Shown here: positions 1 to 6,228 of the stretch, piece after piece
Layout: each line of letters starts with the position of its first letter
How positions within the stretch are numbered: position 1 is the stretch's first letter
Origin: Deltaproteobacteria bacterium
Lineage (GTDB): Bacteria; Desulfobacterota; Binatia; DP-6
Reading direction: 5' to 3'
Length of the DNA: 6,357 bases
Assembly: GCA_005879245.1 (NCBI GenBank)
Contig: VBLA01000061.1
Span: 1 to 6,357, forward strand
The notes under the pieces: generated by a model
Told to the model about the DNA's origin: nothing
The model's input: only the letters and a program-made list of their open reading frames with translations
Database searches by the model: none
Program-made: the position numbers and the translations under genes

Positions 1-831
1 CGCGAAGGGATCGCGCAGCTCGCGCGGCAGATTCGAGAGCTGCCCCTGGCAGAGCTCGGCGCGGCCCTCGAGACGGTGGCAGCGCGGGTGGAGAGCCTCG
101 AGCGGGACGAGAGCACTCCGGTAGGGCTGGCCCGACTCGAACAGCGGGTCACCGACCTCCCGTTCGGCGAGCTCCGCGCCAGCCTCGAGAACATGGCAGC
201 GCGTCTGGAGACGCTCGAGCGTGACGAGAGTGCCTGGGACGAGCTCGCGCGGCTCGAGCAGCGACTAGCGGATCTCCCGCTCGGCGAGCTTCGGAGTCAC
301 CTCGAGACCGTGGTCGGGCGCCTGGCGGCGCTCGAGCACGGCGGGAAGGACGAGGCGCGTATCGCCGCACTCGAGCAGCGGCTCGGGACGCTGCCCGCGA
401 TCGGTTCGCTGTCGCTCCTGGAGGCCGCGCTGCCACGGCTGGCGGCGCTGGAGCTCGCCGTCGAGCAGACCCTGCGCAAGGGCGGCCCCGCCGAGGTGGA
501 GAAGCTCGTCCTCCGCGACAGGAACGGAGTCGCGCGGGTCGGGATGGGTCTCTTCGAAGACGGCTCGCCCGGCCTGATGCTCACCGACGCCAACCGGAAG
601 GGCGGCCTCGCGCTCTCGCTCGCGCAAGACGGCTCCTCCGCCCTCAGCTTCTACGATGCGGAGGGACGGACCCGCGCCCGGCTCTCCATGCACGCGGACG
701 GTCCCGCGCTGACCTTCTACAACGCGGACGGCAAGCTCCTCATGAAGCTCCCGACGAGGAACCGGCAGACGGGCGTGCTGGATATGATCACGGCGCAACG
801 TCAGGGCCCCGACTCGCCGTTGACCGAATAG
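1..831 (+). CDS. 5'-truncated gene for a coiled-coil repeat protein with a C-terminal beta-repeat domain
   Basis: The frame is open from the first base, and the repeats it encodes already begin there, so the true start lies outside the window. A GTG at 76 is possible but would cut the first repeat. 276 codons are visible, ending in TAG. The first ~160 residues are four 39-residue units rich in Leu, Glu, Arg and Ala (pattern L-A-R-L-E-Q-R then D-L-P-x-x-E-L), which suggests an alpha-helical coiled-coil stalk broken by a conserved Leu-Pro. The rest (from about 505) is a series of ~23-residue units of the form D-x-x-G-x-x-R ... D-G-x-x-x-L, as expected for a beta-strand repeat fold. Stalk plus beta head resembles oligomeric fibre proteins in general architecture, but I do not recognise the family. 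Any signal peptide or membrane anchor would be upstream and is not visible. The gene faces the minus-strand cluster and need not be related to it. Confidence 0.8.
   Translation, partial: REGIAQLARQIRELPLAELGAALETVAARVESLERDESTPVGLARLEQRVTDLPFGELRASLENMAARLETLERDESAWDELARLEQRLADLPLGELRSHLETVVGRLAALEHGGKDEARIAALEQRLGTLPAIGSLSLLEAALPRLAALELAVEQTLRKGGPAEVEKLVLRDRNGVARVGMGLFEDGSPGLMLTDANRKGGLALSLAQDGSSALSFYDAEGRTRARLSMHADGPALTFYNADGKLLMKLPTRNRQTGVLDMITAQRQGPDSPLTE
10..477 (+). repeat. Four tandem 117-bp (39-codon) repeats inside the coiled-coil gene
   Basis: Units start at 10, 127, 244 and 361, each exactly 117 bases long. The hexamer CTCGAG (Leu-Glu) recurs in register at 67, 184 and 301; at 97, 214 and 331; and at 253 and 370. 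Units 2 and 3 are the most alike (both begin L-A-R-L-E-Q-R and share D-L-P-x-G-E-L-R), while unit 4 has diverged. Expansion by in-frame unit duplication is the simple explanation. Further copies may lie upstream of the window. Confidence 0.9.
517..750 (+). repeat. Degenerate ~23-residue beta-type repeats in the C-terminal domain of the same protein
   Basis: Unit-start Asp/Asn residues lie at codons beginning 517, 586, 655 and 721, giving spacings of 23, 23 and 22 residues. Each full unit has a D-x-x-G-like turn, an R/L-rich strand, a second D-G turn and a closing L-x-[FL]-[YT] strand. The last unit is shortened to N-A-D-G-K-L-L-M-K-L. The beta structure is inferred from the alternating hydrophobic pattern and regular D-G turns; it has not been modelled. 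Confidence 0.65.
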
Positions 832-857
832 CGCCCGAGCGCGCCCTCCCACCCGGG

Positions 858-2282
858 CTACAGCTCGTAGGTGGCGTCGAGCATCGTCAGCAGGAGGTCG
901 TTCACCAGGGCCGGCTCCATGCCCGTGCTGCCCCCGCCATAGAGCGCGCCGCTCTTGGGTGGGGACGCGGGCGGGCTCTTCGCGTACGTGACCGCCGCCC
1001 GCAGGTCCTCGACGAATCGCTCCGCGAGACCCGGCGCCGTCTGCGGGAGCGTGACGCAGATGTCGAAGCCCGGCCGCCGCTGGAGGCCGTTCAGTCGCCA
1101 GCCACGCGAGGCCATGTCGTCGGCCACGCGCTATATGTCGACCACGTCGGAGAGGATCGCGATGCAGAAGGTGGGGTTGCCGGCCATGCGGAGCTCCGTG
1201 ATGCGCGCCACGCCGGTCTTGATGGTATCGGCCGCGCGCATGATCCGCCGTGTCGTGTCGAGGTAGCCCTCCTCTCCGTGCGCCACCAGCGACGCCCAGG
1301 TGGAGGCCGTGATCCCGCCCGAGCGGCTGCCCGCCATGGTCGGTGAGGCGTAGAGACCGCCCGGCCAGCTCGTGGTGGAGAAGTATTGCCAGCGGCGGAG
1401 CGTCTTCCGGCGGTAGAGCACGACCGAGGCGCCCTTAAGGCCGTAGCCCCACTTGTGCGTGTCGCACGACATCGAGGTGACGCCGGGCAGGCGGAAGTCG
1501 AACGGCGGTACGTCGTACCCGAGCTTCTCGATCCACGGGAGGAGGAAGCCGCCGAGGCACGCGTCGACGTGCATCCCGATGCCGTGCGCGAGGGCCACCT
1601 CGGAGAGGCGGGCGAGGGGGTCGATGAGCCCGTGCGGGTAGTTCGCGGCCGACCCGGCGAGGGCGATCGTGTCGGGCGTGATGGCGGCGCGCATCGCCTC
1701 GACGTCGGCGAGGAAGTCGGCGCCGACCGGTACCCGCACGAGCCGGATGCCGAAGTAGTACGCGCCCTTCTCGAAGGCCGGGTGGATCGTGTCGGGAACG
1801 ACCATCTCGGGCGCGGTGATGCCGCGCACGGCGCGCGCCTGCTCGCGGTAGGCGAGCATCGGCAGCATGATGCTCTCGCTGCCGCCGGAGGTGATCGCGC
1901 CGCAGACGCCATCGTCGGGGCCGGAGCACTCGACGGCCTCGGCGTGGAGCATGTTGGCCGTCATGGACACGACCTCGGCCTCGAACTTCGTGCCGCTCGG
2001 GCACATGTCGCGCTGCAGGAGGTTCACGTGCGAGAAGAGGCCGAAGATCTCGTTCAGGAAGGCGTAGTGCTCCTTGCCGCCGTGGTAGTAGCTGCCGGAG
2101 ATGCGGCCTGTCTCCCAGCGGGCGTCCTCGCTGCGGGCGATCTGGCGGAGCTCGTGCAGGATCTCGGCGCGGTCGCGGCCGGTGGGCGGGAGCGTCGTGT
2201 AGCTCTCGAAGCGCCCCCGGTAGGGGTACATGTCGTCGAATACCGACGGGGCGGAGCCCGGCTGCCGCTCTTCTCTGCTCAT
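858..2282 (-). pseudogene. Sphingosine-1-phosphate lyase-like PLP-dependent lyase, interrupted by an in-frame TAG
   Basis: This is a group II PLP-dependent decarboxylase-fold enzyme of the sphingosine-1-phosphate lyase type. That family cleaves a phosphorylated long-chain amino-alcohol into phosphoethanolamine and an aldehyde. Numbered from ATG 2282, the sequence shows SGSYYHGG (62-69), the cofactor-phosphate loop TSGGSES (131-137), the PLP-ring aspartate in HVDACLGGF (238-246), the Schiff-base lysine K277 in CDTHKWGYGLKG, and WPGGLYASPTMAGSRSGG (306-323). All are typical of the lyase rather than of glutamate decarboxylase. Codon 384 is TAG where the family has Tyr (D-I-Y-R). The next 90 codons continue in the same frame with a normal C-terminus (RGWRLNGLQ, CVTLP, GALYGG) to TAG 860-858. 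The product would be ~474 residues with no N-terminal membrane helix, like soluble bacterial members. ATG 2282 is chosen for its ribosome binding site; an ATG at 2333 would overlap the kinase gene. As it stands, only a fragment lacking the C-terminal domain is made. The native substrate is unknown. Confidence 0.85.
1131..1133 (-). other. In-frame amber codon interrupting the lyase gene
   Basis: The minus strand reads GTC GAC ATA TAG CGC GTG (V-D-I-stop-R-V). The lyase family has D-I-Y-R here, so TAG replaces a tyrosine codon, one base from TAC or TAT. The preceding Ile is ATA, a rare codon in this GC-rich sequence; the nearby Ile codons of this gene are ATC. No indel is needed, because the frame is the same on both sides. 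The lyase gene itself ends in TAG, as does the plus-strand gene at 829-831, so general UAG reassignment is unlikely. Confidence 0.9.
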
Positions 2283-2290
2283 CGTGATGT

Positions 2291-2296
2291 CTCCTT
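2291..2296 (-). promoter_or_regulatory. Ribosome binding site of the lyase gene
   Basis: The minus strand carries AAGGAG eight bases before ATG 2282. It is the strongest Shine-Dalgarno match in the cluster, and it settles the start at 2282 rather than the in-frame ATG at 2333. It lies in the 22-base gap after the kinase stop. Confidence 0.8.
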
Positions 2297-2304
2297 CACG
2301 CGGA

Positions 2305-3903
2305 TCATGCTCCGGCCAGGCGCCCGTCGCCATTCAGCCGGCGGTAGATCGACCTGGTGCGGCGGTAGAAGCTCAGGAACTCGCGGAACTGCCGATCGTA
2401 CAGGTGACGGTTCGCGTCGATCGGATGATAGACGGCCGAGATCTTCACCAGCGCCGGGATCTCGTCGATCTCGATGTGGCCGAGCGCCGCGAACGCGGCG
2501 AGTGCCGCCCCGACGGCGTTGGCGTGGCGCGGGTTCGCCACGCGGCGGATCGGGCAGCCGAGCACGTCGGCCTGGATCTGGCACCACACCTCGGAGAGCG
2601 CCCCGCCGCCGATGAAAGCGAGCCGCTCGAACCGCCGGCCGACGAAACGCTCGACGTGGCCCTTCAGCCAGCGGAGGTTGAACGCGATGCCCTCCATGAC
2701 GGCACGGACGTAGTGGCCGCGCGTCGTGCGCGCCGTCTGGTTGAAGAAGGCGCTCCGGGTGTGGGGATCCTCGGAGGGCGCCAGGACGCCGTTCACCCAC
2801 GGCGTGAAGATGAGGCCATCGCTGCCCGGCGCGACCGCTGCCGCGAGCCGGTTCAGGTACCCGTACACGTCGGCCGGGGGTGAGGCCGCCGCGTCACCCG
2901 GCGGGAAGAGCAGGTTGTCCTTCAGGATCTCGAGGCACCGCCCGGCCATCCCCTGCTCGGCGCTCACCATGTACCGGCCCGGCAAGGCCGCGGGCATGGT
3001 GCAGAGCATGCGGAGGAGATCCGTCTTCTTGACCGGCGTGTGGCAGGAAAGCCACGCGGTCGTGCCGATCGAGAAGTATCCCTCGTGGTCGGCGACGGCG
3101 CCGGCGCCGATCGTCGCCGCGTGGCTGTCGCAGGCGCCGGCCACGACGGGTGTGCCGGCGGGAAGCCCGAGCTCGTCGGCGACGGAGGGTCGGAGCGCGC
3201 CCAGCACCGCGTCCACCGGGACGAGGTCGGGGAACTTCGCGCGCTCGACCCCCGCGTAGCGGAGCAGCGCGGGGACGTAGTCGATTCGCCGCGGATCGCG
3301 GTTGTCGGTCACCCAGTAGGGGAAGATCGTGCCGTACGTGGCGGCGAAGCGGCCGGTCAGGCGGAGGTTCAGGTAGTCCATCGGCTCGAGGAACTTGTGG
3401 GCGCGCGCGTACACGTCCGGCCGCTCCTGCTGGAGGTAAAGAACGTGGCCGAGCCCGTCGACGCCCGAGCGCACCGGCGCGCCCCCCGTGTAGCGGAGCC
3501 AGGCGAGGAGCTTCCGGAGATCGTAGCCGGCCACCCGCGGCCAGCCCTCCACCCGGCCCCGCACGTATGCACCGCCGCGCGTGTCCATCCAGGAGATGGC
3601 GTTCCCGAGCGCGTTCCCCTCGGCGTCGACCGGCACGGTCACGGCCCACTGCGTCGTGCAGACGACCGCGATGATCCGGTCGCGCGCTCCGGCCGCTTCG
3701 GCGAGCGTCGCCTGCGCCGCCCCGATCACCGCGCGCCACCACTCCTCGGGGTCCTGCTCGGCGCCCCCACCGGGCAGGATCATCGTCCGGATCGGTCGCA
3801 GCGCCGACGCGACGACCTCGGCGCGGTCGGAGACCAGCGCCACCTTGGCGCTGCTCGATCCCATGTCGATGGCCAGAACGAGTCGCTCGCCGCGCGACGC
3901 CAC
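2305..3903 (-). CDS. FGGY-family carbohydrate kinase (xylulokinase-like)
   Basis: This 532-residue cytoplasmic kinase transfers the ATP gamma-phosphate to a sugar or polyol hydroxyl. It has the two-domain actin/hexokinase-like FGGY layout. The N-terminal domain has the phosphate loop DMGSSSAK (13-20), WMDTRG (105-110, as in xylulokinases) and the catalytic base D259 in GACDSHAATIGAG. The C-terminal domain has SIGTTAW (278-284), the hinge region FTPWVNGVLAP (366-376) and the adenosine-binding IGGGALSEVW (431-440). It is slightly longer than a usual ~490-510 residue xylulokinase. The start is GTG 3903, four bases after the RNB stop, with only a weak ribosome binding site, so translation is probably coupled to the upstream gene. 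A later ATG (M14) would remove part of the phosphate loop. Members act on xylulose, ribulose, glycerol, gluconate, erythritol and others; the sequence does not fix the substrate here. The lyase follows 22 bases downstream. Confidence 0.88.
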   Translation of the reverse strand: MASRGERLVLAIDMGSSSAKVALVSDRAEVVASALRPIRTMILPGGGAEQDPEEWWRAVIGAAQATLAEAAGARDRIIAVVCTTQWAVTVPVDAEGNALGNAISWMDTRGGAYVRGRVEGWPRVAGYDLRKLLAWLRYTGGAPVRSGVDGLGHVLYLQQERPDVYARAHKFLEPMDYLNLRLTGRFAATYGTIFPYWVTDNRDPRRIDYVPALLRYAGVERAKFPDLVPVDAVLGALRPSVADELGLPAGTPVVAGACDSHAATIGAGAVADHEGYFSIGTTAWLSCHTPVKKTDLLRMLCTMPAALPGRYMVSAEQGMAGRCLEILKDNLLFPPGDAAASPPADVYGYLNRLAAAVAPGSDGLIFTPWVNGVLAPSEDPHTRSAFFNQTARTTRGHYVRAVMEGIAFNLRWLKGHVERFVGRRFERLAFIGGGALSEVWCQIQADVLGCPIRRVANPRHANAVGAALAAFAALGHIEIDEIPALVKISAVYHPIDANRHLYDRQFREFLSFYRRTRSIYRRLNGDGRLAGA

Positions 3904-3907
3904 GCGA

Positions 3908-5362
3908 TCATCCCGACCGATCGAAGTCGATGAACCCGCGCTCGACGTTCACGCTGACCAGCCGCACGCCGACCCGATCGCCGACGTCGAGCCCGTCATG
4001 CCCGTGAACCAGCTTGCCCTCGACCGGCGGCTGCAGCACGCGGACCCACGTACCCTTCTCCGAGGCGCCGGTGACGATCGCATCGAACGGCTCGCCGATG
4101 CGAGACCGCAGCAGCAGGGCGGCCGCCGACTTCCGCACCTGCCGCTCGACCCGGTTCGCGGCGTCCTCCTGCTCGGTGCAGTGCGTTGCCAGCGCCGCGA
4201 GCTCGTCGTCGTCGTAGGGTGATCGTCCGCCGTTCAGGGCCGCCTTGACGAGCCGCTGCGTGACGAGATCGGGAAAGCGGCGATTGGGGGCCGTCGAGTG
4301 GACGTAGTCGCTGACCGCGAGCCCGAAGTGGCCGGCGGCCGGGCCGCCCGGCAGCTGGACGACATACTCCCCCCGCCCGAGAAGCTTGACGACGCTGAGC
4401 GACAGGTCGGGGAAGCGAAGCCGATCCCCGGTCCGGCGCCTGACCAGGAAGTCCGCCAGCGCCTTGGCATCCGGGGTGCCCGGCAACGCGTCGCCGAAGC
4501 CGGCCGCGAAGGAGCGGAGCTTGTCCCATCGCTCCGGGGACCGCACCACCCGGCGGAGCGTCGGGAACCCCTTCGCCTGAAGGTAGCGTGCCGTGACGCC
4601 GTTGGCCGCGATCATGAAATCCTCGATCAGCTGGGTCGCCCGATTGCGCTGCTGCTGCCGGAGATCGACGACGTCCCCGTCGCTCATCACCGCCCGCGGC
4701 TCGAGGACCTCCAGGTCGAGCGCACCGTGCTCGTGGCGGCGCTGTGCGAGCGTCTGCGCGACCCGATCTTGCAAGCGGATCTGCACGTCCACGCCCTGCG
4801 CCGCCGCCATTGCCGGGGGCATCGGACCCTCTCCCGCGAGCCAGGCGCCGACGCTGCCGTAGGCGAGCTTCGCCTGGTTGCGGACGCGCGCGCGGTAGAC
4901 GTCGGATGAGCCGATCGACCCGGCGTCGTTCACGACGAACTCGATGATCACGGCGAGCCGCTCCTCGTGGGCGGCCAGCGACGTGAGGTCCGTCGAGAGC
5001 TTCTCGGGCAGCATGGGGAAGATGCGCGCCGCCGTGTAGACCGACGTCGTGTTGCGCCGGGCATGGCGGTCGACCGGGCTGCCCTTGCCGACGGTCGAGT
5101 CCACCTCTGCGATCGCCACCAGCACGCGCACCGCGCCGCCGGGCAGCTCCTCGGCGACGGTCAGCTGATCCAGGTCCCGCGAGTCGTCGTTGTCGATCGA
5201 GGCCCAGGCGAGTGCGCGGAGATCACGCACGGCGCCGTCGGCGGCCGGCCCCGAGAGGGCGGCGACCTGGCGAATCGCGTCGGCGGGGAAGTCGGGTTCG
5301 AAGCCGCGCTCGATCATCACCTGCCGGGCGAGGTTGCCGAGATCGATCCTCGGTGTCGTCAT
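3908..5362 (-). CDS. RNase II/R-family exoribonuclease (RNB domain plus C-terminal S1 domain)
   Basis: This 484-residue protein probably degrades single-stranded RNA 3' to 5', releasing nucleoside 5'-monophosphates. The RNB catalytic core starts around residue 50. SIDNDDSRDLDQ (55-66) aligns with the E. coli RNase II metal site, with D57, D63 and D65 matching D201, D207 and D209, but Q66 standing in place of D210. FPMLPEKLSTDLTSL (115-129) is the usual mid-domain motif. HFGLAVSDYVHSTAPNRRFPD (345-365) is the RNB signature, with R361 at the position of RNase II R500. Residues ~423-483 form an S1-like OB fold (GEPFDAIVTGAS ... GDRVGVRLV). The two N-terminal cold-shock domains of RNase II and RNase R are absent; only ~50 residues precede the core. 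ATG 5362 overlaps the LOG stop as ATGA and has a good ribosome binding site. The DLDQ form is, to my knowledge, typical of a shorter RNB subfamily, so activity is likely but not certain. Confidence 0.9.
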   Translation of the reverse strand: MTTPRIDLGNLARQVMIERGFEPDFPADAIRQVAALSGPAADGAVRDLRALAWASIDNDDSRDLDQLTVAEELPGGAVRVLVAIAEVDSTVGKGSPVDRHARRNTTSVYTAARIFPMLPEKLSTDLTSLAAHEERLAVIIEFVVNDAGSIGSSDVYRARVRNQAKLAYGSVGAWLAGEGPMPPAMAAAQGVDVQIRLQDRVAQTLAQRRHEHGALDLEVLEPRAVMSDGDVVDLRQQQRNRATQLIEDFMIAANGVTARYLQAKGFPTLRRVVRSPERWDKLRSFAAGFGDALPGTPDAKALADFLVRRRTGDRLRFPDLSLSVVKLLGRGEYVVQLPGGPAAGHFGLAVSDYVHSTAPNRRFPDLVTQRLVKAALNGGRSPYDDDELAALATHCTEQEDAANRVERQVRKSAAALLLRSRIGEPFDAIVTGASEKGTWVRVLQPPVEGKLVHGHDGLDVGDRVGVRLVSVNVERGFIDFDRSG

Positions 5363-6228
5363 GGCCGCGACCTCCCGCGGGCTGGCTCCGTGAGGTCACG
5401 GCTGGCGCGTCGAGCGGCCGCGCTGGTCTGCATCTCGCAGGCGCGGATCACCAGTCGCGACGCCTGCGCAGGATCGTCGGTCAGTACCATGAGGTCGAGG
5501 TCGTCGCTGCGGATCTTGCCCTCGTGCAGGACGCGTCCCCGGAGCCACTCGATGAGGCCGCCCCAGTAGCGCGTACCGAAGAGGATCACCGGGAAGTGGT
5601 AGAGCTTCCCGGTCTGGATGAGGACCAGGGCCTCGAACAGCTCGTCGAGTGTCCCGAAGCCCCCTGGAAAGATGAGGAATGCGGACGAGTACTTCACGAA
5701 CATCGTCTTCCGCGCGAAGAAGTAGCGGAAGTCGATGAGCGTATCGAGGTACGGATTCGGCCGTTGCTCGAAGGGGAGCTCGATGTTGCAGCCGATGGAC
5801 GTGCCTCCGGCGTCGCGCGCGCCCTTGTTGGCGGCCTCCATGATCCCGGGGCCGCCGCCGGTGATGATCGCGAAGCCTGCCCGGGCGAGCAGACGCGCTA
5901 CCTCTTCGGCCATGCGGTACTGCGGGTCATCGGGGGCGACGCGGGCGGAACCGAAGACCGTCACGGCCTTGTCGAGGGACGCGAGGCGGTCGAAGCCCTC
6001 GACGAACTCGGCCACGATCCGCATGACGCGCCACGGGTCGGTGTGGGTGAACTCGGCCCTCGGGGGTCGGGGCCGGAAGTTGAGGAGCTGCTCGTCCTCG
6101 GTGACCCGGGGGGTGTCGACGTCGCGAATGGCGTCGTCGAGCGCCACCCTCTCGTTGGAAGGCGGGGCCGGCCGCTGGCGGGATCGCGCACGGCCGGGCG
6201 GGGAGGTGCGAATTCTCCGGGGAGCCAT
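5359..6228 (-). CDS. LOG-family protein (Rossmann-fold nucleotide 5'-monophosphate phosphoribohydrolase)
   Basis: This 289-residue protein belongs to the family once annotated as lysine decarboxylase. Characterised members hydrolyse the N-glycosidic bond of nucleoside 5'-monophosphates, releasing the base (or cytokinin) and ribose 5-phosphate. The Rossmann core runs from ~86 to ~265: VFGSARV (91-97), the nucleotide loop GGGPGIMEAANKGA (124-137), R173-K174, and the signature PGGFGTLDELFEA (188-200) with catalytic E196. FPVILFGTRYWGGLIEWL (212-229) is typical of medium-length bacterial members. About 60 residues of Arg/Pro-rich, probably disordered sequence precede the core, and the C-terminus is also basic. 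ATG 6228 has no clear ribosome binding site, so a later start such as GTG at codon 28 (V28) is possible without harming the core. It is the first gene of the minus-strand cluster and overlaps the RNB gene by four bases. Whether it acts on ordinary nucleotides or makes a cytokinin-like signal cannot be told from sequence. Confidence 0.88.
   Translation of the reverse strand: MAPRRIRTSPPGRARSRQRPAPPSNERVALDDAIRDVDTPRVTEDEQLLNFRPRPPRAEFTHTDPWRVMRIVAEFVEGFDRLASLDKAVTVFGSARVAPDDPQYRMAEEVARLLARAGFAIITGGGPGIMEAANKGARDAGGTSIGCNIELPFEQRPNPYLDTLIDFRYFFARKTMFVKYSSAFLIFPGGFGTLDELFEALVLIQTGKLYHFPVILFGTRYWGGLIEWLRGRVLHEGKIRSDDLDLMVLTDDPAQASRLVIRACEMQTSAAARRASRDLTEPARGRSRP
5370..5376 (-). promoter_or_regulatory. 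Ribosome binding site of the RNB gene, inside the end of the LOG gene
   Basis: The minus strand reads GGGAGGT seven bases before ATG 5362. With the ATGA stop-start overlap it supports translational coupling of the two genes and the choice of ATG 5362. Confidence 0.75.

Noticed and set aside
858..1127. Separate small gene restarting at GTG 1127 or ATG 1115 after the amber codon
   Set aside because: The segment is the exact C-terminal part of the lyase family in the same frame, and there is no convincing ribosome binding site before it. A split protein is possible but less likely than one interrupted gene.
1131..1133. Pyrrolysine insertion at the amber codon
   Set aside because: The family residue here is tyrosine in a structural C-terminal motif, and no pyl genes are visible. 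Two other genes in the window, counting the end of this one, use TAG as stop.
2283..2333. Upstream in-frame ATG at 2333 as the start of the lyase
   Set aside because: It would overlap the kinase gene by 29 bases and add 17 residues not typical of the family. ATG 2282 has an AAGGAG eight bases upstream.
1386..2615. Long plus-strand open frame of 409 codons opposite the lyase and kinase genes
   Set aside because: It is rich in Arg, Gly, Ala and Val with no family motif, and it spans the boundary of two well-supported minus-strand genes. Such antisense frames are expected in GC-rich DNA.
3040..3933. Plus-strand open frame of 297 codons opposite the FGGY kinase
   Set aside because: It is a shadow of the kinase gene, with biased composition and no conserved motif.
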